This document shows, in pieces, positions 49,276-58,200 of a DNA stretch of 64,000 bases. The notes under the pieces are model-generated. The model was not told the origin of the DNA. It did not search any database and worked only from the letters and a program-made list of their open reading frames with translations. Each line of letters opens with the position of its first letter. The first letter of the stretch is position 1. Made by a program: the position numbers and the translations under genes. The stretch is from JAUIET01 sp964352475 (GTDB lineage Bacteria; Pseudomonadota; Gammaproteobacteria; Pseudomonadales; JAUIET01), in contig CAYGSL010000019.1 in the NCBI GenBank assembly GCA_964352475.1, forward strand, positions 1 to 64,000, written 5' to 3'.

Positions 49276-52152
49276 CTAGTCCTGGTATGCGCTGATGGGG
49301 GGGCAACTACACACCAAATTTCTGTCTCCAAACACATTGTCTACTCGTCCAACCGGCGAAAAATACTTATTGCTGCGCAGCGAGTCTAAAGGATACGCCG
49401 CCTGTTCGCGAGTGTAAGGATGTAGCCAATCTGCGCTGAGCAAATGCTCGGCGCTGTGCGGTGCGTTTACCAAAACATTATCGATTGCATCCGCTTGATC
49501 GTTTTCGATAGCACGAATTTCTTCACGAATACTGATCATTGCATCGCAGAAGCGATCCAGTTCAGCTAATGATTCACTTTCTGTGGGTTCAACCATCAAT
49601 GTGCCGGCCACAGGAAACGACATTGTCGGTGCGTGAAAACCGTAGTCAATCAAGCGTTTTGCCACGTCTTCCACGTCAATACCCGAACGCTCTTTCAGCG
49701 GGCGCAAATCAAGAATGCACTCATGCGCTACCAGACCGTGTTCACCAACATACAATATCGGATAATGCTCTTGTAAACGCTTAGCAATATAGTTTGCACT
49801 GAGCATGGCTACTTCTGTGGCTTGCCGCAGGCCGGTCGCACCCATCATTGTCACGTACATCCAACTGATGGGAAGAATGCCGGCGCTGCCCCATGCCGCT
49901 GCAGAGACTGGCCCTGTATTGGAATAGTCTTCAGCCAAATCTGCGTGGCCGGGCAGATGTGGAGCAAGATGTGAGCGTACCGCGACCGGACCAACGCCAG
50001 GGCCACCACCGCCGTGTGGTATGCAAAATGTTTTATGCAAGTTTAGATGAGAAACATCGCCACCAAACTCTCCGGGGTAACACACACCAACCATGGCGTT
50101 CAGGTTTGCGCCATCTATGTAGACTTGACCGCCGTACTGGTGCACTACCTCGCACACTTCGCGCACATGCGCTTCGAATACACCGTGTGTGGACGGGTAG
50201 GTGATCATTATTGCCGCTAGGGTATTGGCGTTTGCCTGTGCTTTTTCTTTCAGATCCGCAAGATCAACATTACCTTGCTCATCGCATTTCACCACCTGAA
50301 TACTCATGCCGCACATTTGTGCGGAGGCCGGGTTGGTACCGTGTGCGGAACCGGGGATCAGACAGACCGAGCGCTGCGGTTCGCCATTGCTCTCATGGTA
50401 GGCTTTGATAGCCAGCAAACCCGCGTATTCGCCCTGAGAGCCAGCGTTAGGCTGCAGTGACACCGCGTCGTAACCCGTAACGGTGCACAGCTGTTTCTCA
50501 AGCTCGTCAATCATTTTTCGGTATCCAATTGTTTGCTCGCCGGGAGCAAATGGATGGATGCTGGCAAACTCAGGCCAGCTGATCGGAAACATTTCGCTGC
50601 TGGCATTCAGCTTCATTGTGCAAGAGCCGAGGGGAATCATGGCGCGGTCAAGCGCGATGTCTTTGTCTGCCAGAGTGCGCAGGTAGCGCAGCATTTCTGT
50701 TTCAGTCTGGTGCTGCTTGAATACCGGGTGAGTCAGTATCTCGTCGCTGCGTAAAAATTCTTCCGGCAATGCGAGAGCCACGCTCTCGGCAACTGTATCA
50801 AAAGTTGCGTCGCTCACTCCAAACGCACGCCATACCGCTTCAACTTGCTCCGTGCCGCAGGTTTCGTCCAGTGACACACCAATGCAGTGCTCATCAATAT
50901 GACGCAAATTAATACCAAGCGCTATCGCGCGCTGATGAATCTCGGCCGCGTTTTCGGTACACGTCACACTGATAGTATCGAAGAAAGGCTCCGAGCTCGT
51001 GCGTGTAACGGCGTTACCCAAACCTGCTAGCAGCACCTGAGTAAGATAATGCGTACGGTGCGCAATTCGGCGCAGACCGTCCGCACCGTGGTACACCGCA
51101 AAACAAGAAGCCATGATCGCCAGCAGTGCTTGCGCGGTGCAGATGTTGCTGGTGGCTTTCTCGCGGCGTATGTGTTGCTCACGGGTTTGTAAGGCCAGTC
51201 GATACGCTTTGTTTCCGTGCTGGTCAACCGACACACCTACGATGCGGCCCGGGAGTGAACGCTTGTGTTGTTCGCTGCAGGCCATATACGCTGCGTGTGG
51301 TCCACCAAAACCAAGCGGCACACCAAAGCGCTGAGTGTTGCCAACCGCTATGTCTGCACCCAGTTCCGCAGGGGATTTTAGTAGCGTCAAACTTAAAATA
51401 TCGGCAGCCATCACCACCACAGCTTTCTGCGCATGGGCTGCTTCGATGCAGTCTTTAAATTGCCGTATTCCCCCATCAGCCCCAGGGTATTGCAAGAGCA
51501 CGCCAAAAAATTCCTGATCAAGACTGTCTTTGTCGGGGTCACCAATGATGAGCTCAATACCCAGGTGTTCTGCGCGCGTTTTTAGAACGGCGATGGTTTG
51601 CGGCAGGCATTGTTGGTCTATGAAGAAATTCGCACTCTTGCTTTTGCTAACCCGCTTGGCCAAGGTCATTGCTTCTGCAGCGGCCGTTGCTTCATCCAGC
51701 AAGGAGGCGTTAGCAATGCCCATACCGGTCAAATCGCAGACCATGGTTTGGAAATTAAGCAGGGCCTCAAGTCGCCCTTGCGAGATCTCCGGCTGGTAAG
51801 GTGTGTACGAGGTATACCAGGCCGGGTTTTCCAGCACGTTTCTCAGAATCACACCCGGTGTGTGGCAATTGTAATAGCCCTGGCCTATCAAGGAATGCAT
51901 TACGGTATTTTGTTCAGCATACGTTTTCAGTTTGCTCAGTGCCGCCTGTTCTGTCAGCGGCTCAGGCAAATCCAGCGGTCTTTCACTGCGTATCGAAGCC
52001 GGCACAATATGCGCGATGAGTTCGTTCATCGATTCGAAACCAAGAACACTCAGCATTGCGGCCCGCTCGTTCTCAGTGGGGCCTATGTGTCGGTTGGCAA
52101 ACTCTTCATCAAACGCCTTTAAAACCGGCGTTGCGGGCTGTGCGCTGTTCAT
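49276..52152 (-). CDS. gcvP: Glycine decarboxylase (P-protein of the glycine cleavage system)
   Basis: 958-aa PLP enzyme, full length for the single-chain form. N-terminal ANRHIGPTENERAAMLSVLGF, IGQGYYNCHTPGVI and the PLP site HLNLHKTFCIPHGGGGPGVGP are diagnostic, along with PLGSCTMKLN. It decarboxylates glycine and passes the aminomethyl group to lipoyl-GcvH. Starts 18 bp after the gcvT stop with a TAAGGA site. No gcvH gene is found between T and P or elsewhere in the window. Confidence 0.97.
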   Translation of the reverse strand: MNSAQPATPVLKAFDEEFANRHIGPTENERAAMLSVLGFESMNELIAHIVPASIRSERPLDLPEPLTEQAALSKLKTYAEQNTVMHSLIGQGYYNCHTPGVILRNVLENPAWYTSYTPYQPEISQGRLEALLNFQTMVCDLTGMGIANASLLDEATAAAEAMTLAKRVSKSKSANFFIDQQCLPQTIAVLKTRAEHLGIELIIGDPDKDSLDQEFFGVLLQYPGADGGIRQFKDCIEAAHAQKAVVVMAADILSLTLLKSPAELGADIAVGNTQRFGVPLGFGGPHAAYMACSEQHKRSLPGRIVGVSVDQHGNKAYRLALQTREQHIRREKATSNICTAQALLAIMASCFAVYHGADGLRRIAHRTHYLTQVLLAGLGNAVTRTSSEPFFDTISVTCTENAAEIHQRAIALGINLRHIDEHCIGVSLDETCGTEQVEAVWRAFGVSDATFDTVAESVALALPEEFLRSDEILTHPVFKQHQTETEMLRYLRTLADKDIALDRAMIPLGSCTMKLNASSEMFPISWPEFASIHPFAPGEQTIGYRKMIDELEKQLCTVTGYDAVSLQPNAGSQGEYAGLLAIKAYHESNGEPQRSVCLIPGSAHGTNPASAQMCGMSIQVVKCDEQGNVDLADLKEKAQANANTLAAIMITYPSTHGVFEAHVREVCEVVHQYGGQVYIDGANLNAMVGVCYPGEFGGDVSHLNLHKTFCIPHGGGGPGVGPVAVRSHLAPHLPGHADLAEDYSNTGPVSAAAWGSAGILPISWMYVTMMGATGLRQATEVAMLSANYIAKRLQEHYPILYVGEHGLVAHECILDLRPLKERSGIDVEDVAKRLIDYGFHAPTMSFPVAGTLMVEPTESESLAELDRFCDAMISIREEIRAIENDQADAIDNVLVNAPHSAEHLLSADWLHPYTREQAAYPLDSLRSNKYFSPVGRVDNVFGDRNLVCSCPPISAYQD

Positions 52153-52170
52153 AAATATCCTTATAGAAGT

Positions 52171-53310
52171 TTATGGTCGATGGTATCTGTGTGGGGAAAA
52201 CGGTAATGTTGTGACTTGAATGGGAATTCGCTTATTACGAACCTGCGCAAATAACTCGGTGCCGGCGGCTTTAAATTCCGCATCAACATAGCCCATGGCA
52301 ATGGGGTGATTGACACTCGGTCCGAAACCGCCGCTGGTGATGTGGCCACAAGCATGGTCATCTGCTGTAAATATGGACGCACCTTCGCGTACCGGTGCTC
52401 TGCCAATAACATTTAAGCCCACTCTTTTCTGTTCAGTACCCTGTGCTATTTGCTGCAAAATAATATCTGCGCCCGGGAAGCCACCTTCTTTTTCGCCACC
52501 TGATCTGCGGCTTTTACTGATAGACCAGGTAAGCCCGGCTGAAACAGGGCTGGTGCTTGCATTTAAGTCATGGCCATACAAACACAATCCTGCTTCCAGG
52601 CGCAGTGAATCACGCGCGCCCAGGCCAATCGCCTCTACCGCCTCATTGGCTAGCAGCCGCCGCGCCAGCGAGTCAGCCGCTTCATTAGCAATTGAGATTT
52701 CGAAACCATCTTCGCCGGTGTAACCAGAGCGAGTAATAAAGCAATCGTGTTGGCCAAGCTTGGCCCAACAGCCATGCATAAAAGAAAGCTCCAAAACCTC
52801 AGGCGCAAGCGTTGCCAATACGTGCGCGGCCTGCGGTCCTTGCAAGGCCAGCAAAGCGTGACTGCCCAGTTCCACCAGCTCACAATCGCCGGGTACATGT
52901 TGTTGCACATGCTCAAAGTCCTGCTGCTTGCAGGCCGCATTCACAACCAGAAAAAAACTGTCTGCTGCCCATCGGCAAACGATTAAGTCGTCGTCGATAC
53001 CGCCTTGCATATTGGTGAACTGGGTGTAAGTTTGCTGGCCAATCGCTAACGCTTCAGCATCGATCGGTAGTAACTGCTCAAGAATGCTCACGGCGGATGG
53101 CCCGCGCAACACAAATTGACCCATATGAGAGACGTCAAACAAGCCGGCCGCATCACGCGTATGCCTGTGTTCCTGCATGATGCCCGCGGGGAATTGCACC
53201 GGCATGTCGTAACCAGCAAACGGCACCATTTTGGCGCCTAGTTCAATATGCAGATTGTAGAGGGGAGTGCGCAGAGATTCTGCGCCGCCAGGGTGTTGGT
53301 GTTCAGACAT
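52171..53310 (-). CDS. gcvT: Aminomethyltransferase (T-protein of the glycine cleavage system)
   Basis: 379-aa tetrahydrofolate-dependent aminomethyltransferase. GAKMVPFAGYDMPVQF, DVSHMGQFVLRG and RSGYTGEDGFEISI are the family signatures; it releases ammonia and forms methylene-THF from GcvH-bound intermediate. First gene of the gcvT-gcvP pair; diverges from the LysR gene over about 60 bp, leaving no room for a glycine riboswitch. M1 could also be two codons earlier (53316). Confidence 0.97.
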   Translation of the reverse strand: MSEHQHPGGAESLRTPLYNLHIELGAKMVPFAGYDMPVQFPAGIMQEHRHTRDAAGLFDVSHMGQFVLRGPSAVSILEQLLPIDAEALAIGQQTYTQFTNMQGGIDDDLIVCRWAADSFFLVVNAACKQQDFEHVQQHVPGDCELVELGSHALLALQGPQAAHVLATLAPEVLELSFMHGCWAKLGQHDCFITRSGYTGEDGFEISIANEAADSLARRLLANEAVEAIGLGARDSLRLEAGLCLYGHDLNASTSPVSAGLTWSISKSRRSGGEKEGGFPGADIILQQIAQGTEQKRVGLNVIGRAPVREGASIFTADDHACGHITSGGFGPSVNHPIAMGYVDAEFKAAGTELFAQVRNKRIPIQVTTLPFSPHRYHRP

Positions 53311-53378
53311 GAGCAATACACCGAGTTGAAAGCCAAATTATACGCCTGGATTATGAATTTGAGAAATTTATAGTTTCA

Positions 53379-54284
53379 ATGAAATCATTTATAATTCTTA
53401 TAGATGATAAATATGGATTCAAAGTGATTGCGCCAAATTTGCCTTTAGACGCCGTAAGGTCATTTGTGCACGTTGCCGAGACCGGCAGTGTTACCGCTGC
53501 AGGTGAGCGGCTCGGTCGCTCGCAACCGGCGATTAGCCTGCAACTAAAGAAATTGGAATCGTTATTGGACAGAAGTCTGTTTGTGCGCGACAACAAACAG
53601 CTTCGGCTGAATGAAGACGGGCGTGTGTTTCTTGATTACGCACTCCGTTTGCTGGCATTGAACGACGAGGTGCTTGGTCATTTTTTGTCACCCAGAATAG
53701 GCGGAACGGTTCGCTTTGGTATTCCCAGCGAATTCGCCAGCTCAATTCTGCCACGCCTTATAGGTCGCTTTCGCCGTGTTTATCCCGAAGTAACGCTGGA
53801 AGTTACGTCAGACCTTAGTCAAAACTTACTGCGTGGTTATCGCCAGCAAGAGTTCGATATGATTCTTGCCCTACACGATGAACCCGGTTCAAGTCGTGCT
53901 CCGCTTTCTGCGCATGTGTACGATGATGAGCTGGTATGGGTGGGTTACTCTGATGTGCTGGATGAGCAAACCGCCATTCCACTAGTGGTGGCACCGAAAG
54001 GGTGCATTTATCGCAAGCGCATTGCCAGGGCGTTGGACCATAGGGAGCACACCTGGAATATTGTGTATACCAATCCTGATGTAAGCGGCATCAAAACCGC
54101 CATTGAAGAACGCATTGGAATTACTGCCTTAGCAAGAAGTACCGTACCGCCGGGCTTGCCCGTTCTAAGCAATACGGCATTGCCAGATCTTGGGTCGATT
54201 AGCGTGAGTATTTTGTATAAACGCAATGAGCGTAACTCTGCACTAATAAGACTGGAAGAAGAGGTGCGAAAGAGTTTGGCCTGA
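53379..54284 (+). CDS. LysR-family transcriptional regulator
   Basis: 301 aa (286 if GTG 53424 is used). The N-terminal winged helix-turn-helix VRSFVHVAETGSVTAAGERLGRSQPAISLQLKKLESLL is followed by a periplasmic-binding-like effector domain (VRFGIPSEFASSILPRLIGRFRRVYPEV). Divergent from gcvT, so it may control that operon in the usual LysR arrangement; its HTH differs from GcvA. A TATAAT lies at 53390-53395, inside the first codons, which would favour the GTG at 53424 as the true start. Confidence 0.85.
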   Translation: MKSFIILIDDKYGFKVIAPNLPLDAVRSFVHVAETGSVTAAGERLGRSQPAISLQLKKLESLLDRSLFVRDNKQLRLNEDGRVFLDYALRLLALNDEVLGHFLSPRIGGTVRFGIPSEFASSILPRLIGRFRRVYPEVTLEVTSDLSQNLLRGYRQQEFDMILALHDEPGSSRAPLSAHVYDDELVWVGYSDVLDEQTAIPLVVAPKGCIYRKRIARALDHREHTWNIVYTNPDVSGIKTAIEERIGITALARSTVPPGLPVLSNTALPDLGSISVSILYKRNERNSALIRLEEEVRKSLA

Positions 54285-54313
54285 AAAAAGAAGCCCGTCG
54301 TAAAACGACGGGC
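54284..54313 (-). terminator. Intrinsic terminator of amtB
   Basis: GCCCGTCG (54293-54300) and CGACGGGC (54306-54313) form a perfect 8-bp GC-rich stem with a 5-base loop. Read on the minus strand, it is followed by TTCTTTTTTC, a classical T-run, 28 bp after the amtB stop. It also lies just past the LysR stop, but there is no T-run in that direction. Confidence 0.8.
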
Positions 54314-54340
54314 AAGGTCAGAGAGGGTTAGGTTGTGAGC

Positions 54341-55603
54341 TTAATTGACAAATTCGGGATAGGCTTCGATGCCACATTCAGCAAGATCAACCCCAGTGTA
54401 TTCTTCCTCTTCGCTAACGCGAATGCCCATAATCGTTTTGATAATGAACCACACCGCAAAGCTGGCACCAAATACCCAGACAAAGATTGTGGCTGCACCA
54501 ATCAACTGACCGCTGAAGCTAACGTCCCCATTGGTTAAAGGCACTGCGAGTAAGCCCCACAAGCCCACCGTGCCGTGCACCGAGATAGCGCCAACCGGGT
54601 CGTCTATACGCAGCTTGTCGAACATGAGAATGGAAAACACCACAATCACACCACCCACTGCACCGATCATAGTGGCTGCCAGGGGCGAGGGTGTTGAAGG
54701 TTCTGCGGTAATTGCAACCAGCCCAGCCAGCGCACCGTTCAATGCCATTGTCAGATCGGCCTTACCGAACATGATTCTGGCAACCAACAAAGCAGCTATA
54801 AGGCCACCGGCAGCTGCCGTGTTGGTATTCAGGAATACCATGGCAACCGAGTTGGCGTTGGCGATATCACCCAATTTGAGCACCGAACCACCGTTGAAAC
54901 CAAACCAGCCCATCCACAAAATGAACATACCCAGCGTTGCTAATGGCATGTTGGCACCAGGAATAGGCTGCACCTCGCCATTGGGGCCGTATTTGCCTTT
55001 GCGAGCACCCAGCAAAATCACGCCAGCCAGCGCCGCGGCCGCACCGGCCATATGAACAATGCCCGAACCCGCAAAGTCTGAGAAGCCGAGGTCACCAAGA
55101 GTGTATAAGCCAAATACCGCGTTTCCACCCCAGGTCCAGCTACCTTCCAGTGGATAGATGATACCGGTCATAAACACCGCAAACACCAGGAATGCCCAAA
55201 GCTTCATCCGCTCGGCAACCGCACCGGATACAATCGACATGGCCGTGGCAACGAAGACCACCTGGAAGAAGAAGTCTGACGCGCTTGAATACACGGCACC
55301 GCCACCGAAGCCTTCCTCAGCCGAGGAGGCCAGGGCGTCTTCTACCAAGGTGTCGCCGCCGGCGATGCCACTTAGAAAGTAATCACCGCCGTACATAATC
55401 GCGTAACCGCATATCATGTACATAAGGCAGGATATTGAAAACAAGGCCACGTTTTTGGTTAAAATTTCGGTGGTGTTTTTGGTTCGCACCAAACCCGCCT
55501 CCAGCATCGCAAAGCCCGCGGCCATCCACATGACCAGTGCCCCACACACCAGGAAGTAGAAAGTGTCCATTGCGTACTGCAACTCGTAAATATGGTTTTC
55601 CAT
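54341..55603 (-). CDS. amtB: Ammonium transporter
   Basis: 420-aa Amt/MEP/Rh family channel with eleven hydrophobic helices. FYFLVCGALVMWMAAGFAMLEAGLVRTKNTTEILTKN, GSGIVHMAGAAAALAGVILLGARKG (conserved gate/His region) and the late ISVHGTVGLWGLLAVPL (second pore His) are diagnostic. It mediates ammonium uptake across the inner membrane. GGAG precedes the ATG. A sigma-54-like promoter upstream and NtrC-like half-sites point to nitrogen control. No glnK (PII) gene is adjacent, unlike the usual glnK-amtB pair. Confidence 0.95.
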   Translation of the reverse strand: MENHIYELQYAMDTFYFLVCGALVMWMAAGFAMLEAGLVRTKNTTEILTKNVALFSISCLMYMICGYAIMYGGDYFLSGIAGGDTLVEDALASSAEEGFGGGAVYSSASDFFFQVVFVATAMSIVSGAVAERMKLWAFLVFAVFMTGIIYPLEGSWTWGGNAVFGLYTLGDLGFSDFAGSGIVHMAGAAAALAGVILLGARKGKYGPNGEVQPIPGANMPLATLGMFILWMGWFGFNGGSVLKLGDIANANSVAMVFLNTNTAAAGGLIAALLVARIMFGKADLTMALNGALAGLVAITAEPSTPSPLAATMIGAVGGVIVVFSILMFDKLRIDDPVGAISVHGTVGLWGLLAVPLTNGDVSFSGQLIGAATIFVWVFGASFAVWFIIKTIMGIRVSEEEEYTGVDLAECGIEAYPEFVN

Positions 55604-55650
55604 TCAAATCTCCGAAAACGGCAAGCCGTGATGTTTGTTTGCCTAGGAAT

Positions 55651-55667
55651 AGCAGCATCTGTGCCAA
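55651..55667 (-). promoter_or_regulatory. Sigma-54 (-24/-12) promoter of amtB
   Basis: Read on the minus strand the sequence is TTGGCACAGATGCTGCT, against the consensus TGGCAC-N5-TTGC: the -24 GG and -12 GC are both present at the right spacing, with mismatch C for T at one -12 position. It sits about 48 bp before the amtB start. Confidence 0.65.
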
Positions 55668-55775
55668 CAATGAAAATGCCTGCTACAACGAGGGTTTAGC
55701 GCGGTTTGGTGGTGTGGTTTCGTGCTTTACACAAGCGTTTTTGCGCAGTGGATGCGCCAAAATAGGGAAGTGCTC

Positions 55776-55808
55776 GCACCAAAAGAACCCGATGGTGCAC
55801 ACGGGTGC
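55776..55808. promoter_or_regulatory. Candidate NtrC-type enhancer half-sites for amtB
   Basis: GCACC (55776-55780), GGTGC (55794-55798) and GGTGC (55804-55808), with the palindrome GTGCAC at 55795-55800, lie about 110-140 bp upstream of the -24/-12 element on the minus-strand reading. These are half-site sequences of the NtrC-type site (GCACC...GGTGC), though the spacing between facing arms does not match the consensus exactly. Confidence 0.35.
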
Positions 55809-55853
55809 ATCATTGCCACTGGTTCTATTCACGAACAATATAAGCTGTCGAAA

Positions 55854-55882
55854 TTGACAGGCAGAGCTGTGCTCCGTAGAAT
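55854..55882 (+). promoter_or_regulatory. Sigma-70 promoter of the tRNA-Ala gene
   Basis: TTGACA (55854-55859), a 17-bp spacer and TAGAAT (55877-55882) form a near-consensus promoter ending 16 bp before the tRNA. The discriminator after the -10 is C-rich (CCCTCGCC), the pattern associated with stringent control of stable RNA. Confidence 0.85.
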
Positions 55883-55898
55883 CCCTCGCCTCAAATAT

Positions 55899-55974
55899 GG
55901 GGCCTTAGCTCAGCTGGGAGAGCGCAACACTGGCAGTGTTGAGGTCAGCGGTTCGATCCCGCTAGGCTCCACCA
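55899..55974 (+). tRNA. tRNA-Ala (anticodon GGC)
   Basis: A 76-nt sequence folds to a full cloverleaf: acceptor GGGGCCT with AGGCTCC, D-arm GCTCAGCTGGGAGAGC, anticodon stem CAACA/TGTTG with loop CTGGCAG (anticodon GGC, alanine), T-arm AGCGG-TTCGATC-CCGCT, and encoded CCA. It decodes GCC and GCT. Its own promoter precedes it; no other tRNA or rRNA follows in the 238-bp stretch (55975-56212) before the acetoacetyl-CoA synthetase. Confidence 0.98.
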
Positions 55975-56212
55975 TTTATTCTCAATACCCAACAATAAAT
56001 TTCCCCAGAGACACCAGGTCTACTTCACCTTCAGTCCGTCTGGTAAAGTGCTAGTGTACTGCGGCGCTCTCTTATTACTCCTCCAATTCAGTTGTAACAA
56101 ATGGCAAAATTAGACTTGGGCGAGGGACTATAGGACGCAAGCTGCCCAATAGGTCGCGTCGAAGGCACGGCGCTTTGCCACCGGCAAGCACCGCTTAACT
56201 AAGAGACTATTT

Positions 56213-58168
56213 ATGTCACTCCTTTGGGAACCATCAAAAGAACGCATTGAATCGGCGCAAATCACACGCTTTGCCCGTTATGTGGAAGCACACCACCCGG
56301 AATTAGCGCTCTCGGATTATGAGGCTCTGTACCAATGGTCGATTACTGCCCCCGCGTTGTTCTGGCAGGCCGTGTGGGATTTTTGCGAGGTGAAATCCTC
56401 TGTTAGAAGCAAGGAGGTGCTGCTTAACGGCGGCAAGATGCCCGGAGCCCAGTGGTTTCCGCAAGCAAGGCTCAACTTTGCTGAAAACCTGCTGCAAAGG
56501 CGTGACGACGCCACGGCGCTGGTGTCCTTGCTGGAAAATGGCTCACGCTCAACACTGAGCTATGCCCTGCTGTACCAGCAGGTAGCGCAGCTAGCGGCAG
56601 CGCTGCGGGAAACAGGTGTTCAACCGGGCGATAGAGTGGCAGGCTTTATGCCCAATATCTCGGAAACCATTGTGGCGATGCTGGCATCCGCGAGCTTGGG
56701 TGCGGTGTGGACTTCCTGCTCGCCGGATTTCGGCTTTCAAGGGGTTATGGATCGCTTTGGCCAGGCCCAGCCGAAAGTGTTGTTTGCAACCGATGGCTAT
56801 TACTACAACGGCAAGTCGCACAATACGCTTGCGAAAGTGAGCGAGATTTCGGCCAGCATCACCAGCCTGGCACAAGTGATCGTAGTACCAGTGCTGGCTG
56901 GGTCACCCGATTTAAGTGACATCAGTCATGCCGTCAATTATTCAGAACTCTTGAACCAGTACCCCGAATACAAAGAGGTGGAGTTTACCCAGCTGCCGTT
57001 TGATCACCCTCTGTACATTATGTATTCCTCAGGCACCACAGGCGTACCAAAGTGCATTGTGCATGGCGCCGGGGGCACCTTACTGCAACATTTGAAAGAA
57101 CATCGTTTGCACTGTGATATAGGCCCAGCCGACGTGTTTTTCTATTTCACCACTTGTGGCTGGATGATGTGGAATTGGCTGGTGTCGGGTCTGGCCAGCG
57201 GCGCTACTCTGGTACTCTATGATGGCTCGCCGTTTGCAGAAAAAGGGCAGCTGCTACTGGATGCGATCGATCGCGAGCAAATTTCAGTATTCGGTACCAG
57301 CGCCAAATTTATCGCCGCACTTGAGAAAGAAGGCATCAAGCCGAAAGATAGTCACGACCTTGGCAGTTTGAAGGCCATCTTGTCTACCGGGTCGCCATTG
57401 TCTCACGAGAGCTTTGAATACGTTTATCGTGACTTCAAATCTGAACTCTGTCTGTCATCCATCGCAGGAGGCACGGATATTGTCTCGTGCTTTGTAGGGG
57501 GCTGCCCAACGCTTCCCGTGTATACCGGCGAGATTCAATGCAGGGGCCTAGGGATGGCGGTTGAATTTTGGGACGAAGACGGCAATGCATTAACACAGGG
57601 CAAGGGTGAGCTGGTGTGTGTTAAACCCTTTCCCTGTATGCCGATCGGATTCTGGAATGATGAAGACGGCAGCAAGTATCACGATGCCTACTTTGATCAG
57701 TATGACGATATCTGGTGCCACGGTGACTACGGCGAACTGACACAACACGGAGGCGTTATCATTCATGGCCGCTCAGATGCCGTATTAAATCCAGGTGGCG
57801 TGCGCATAGGCACGGCCGAAATCTACCGCCAGGTGGAAAAGCTGGACCAGATTGTAGAGAGTATCGTAATTGGCCAGGAATGGGGCGACGACGTTCGCGT
57901 GGTGCTATTTATAGTGTTGCGCGAAGGTCTTGTGCTTGATGAGTCTTTGCAAGACGAAATACGGCTAGTCATTCGCAAAAACACCACACCCAGGCATGTG
58001 CCCGAGAAGATCATTGCGGTGGCTGATATTCCACGTACCCTGAGTGGGAAAATTGTTGAGTTGGCTGTGCGCAACGTGGTGCATGGCAGACCGGTTAAGA
58101 ATACAGATGCTTTGGCAAACCCAGCGGCATTGAGTTTGTATCAAAACCTGAACGAGTTGCAGCAGTAG
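56213..58168 (+). CDS. Acetoacetate-CoA ligase
   Basis: 651-aa AMP-forming acyl-CoA synthetase of the acetoacetyl-CoA synthetase type. The ATP-binding signature is YIMYSSGTTGVPKCIVHG, followed by FFYFTTCGWMMWNWLVSG; the C-terminal ISNPGGVRIGTAEIYRQVE-like block and the acyl-lysine region TLSGKIVELAVRNVVHG are present. It activates acetoacetate (ketone-body or polyhydroxybutyrate use) or a related acid in the cytoplasm. The next gene, a quinone oxidoreductase, begins 32 bp downstream. Confidence 0.93.
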   Translation: MSLLWEPSKERIESAQITRFARYVEAHHPELALSDYEALYQWSITAPALFWQAVWDFCEVKSSVRSKEVLLNGGKMPGAQWFPQARLNFAENLLQRRDDATALVSLLENGSRSTLSYALLYQQVAQLAAALRETGVQPGDRVAGFMPNISETIVAMLASASLGAVWTSCSPDFGFQGVMDRFGQAQPKVLFATDGYYYNGKSHNTLAKVSEISASITSLAQVIVVPVLAGSPDLSDISHAVNYSELLNQYPEYKEVEFTQLPFDHPLYIMYSSGTTGVPKCIVHGAGGTLLQHLKEHRLHCDIGPADVFFYFTTCGWMMWNWLVSGLASGATLVLYDGSPFAEKGQLLLDAIDREQISVFGTSAKFIAALEKEGIKPKDSHDLGSLKAILSTGSPLSHESFEYVYRDFKSELCLSSIAGGTDIVSCFVGGCPTLPVYTGEIQCRGLGMAVEFWDEDGNALTQGKGELVCVKPFPCMPIGFWNDEDGSKYHDAYFDQYDDIWCHGDYGELTQHGGVIIHGRSDAVLNPGGVRIGTAEIYRQVEKLDQIVESIVIGQEWGDDVRVVLFIVLREGLVLDESLQDEIRLVIRKNTTPRHVPEKIIAVADIPRTLSGKIVELAVRNVVHGRPVKNTDALANPAALSLYQNLNELQQ

Positions 58169-58200
58169 GCTGATAAACATCATAAGCGGAGTAAAAAACC

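Noticed and set aside
52171..53378. Glycine riboswitch before gcvT
   Set aside because: Only about 60 bp separate gcvT from the divergent LysR gene; a tandem glycine aptamer needs far more, and none of its conserved helices are seen.
53379..54284. LysR gene as GcvA
   Set aside because: The position next to gcvT is suggestive, but the helix-turn-helix sequence does not match GcvA's, so only a family name is given.
55192..55398. Arg/His-rich frame inside amtB
   Set aside because: It is antisense to a conserved gene with repetitive codon-shadow composition and is not a separate gene.
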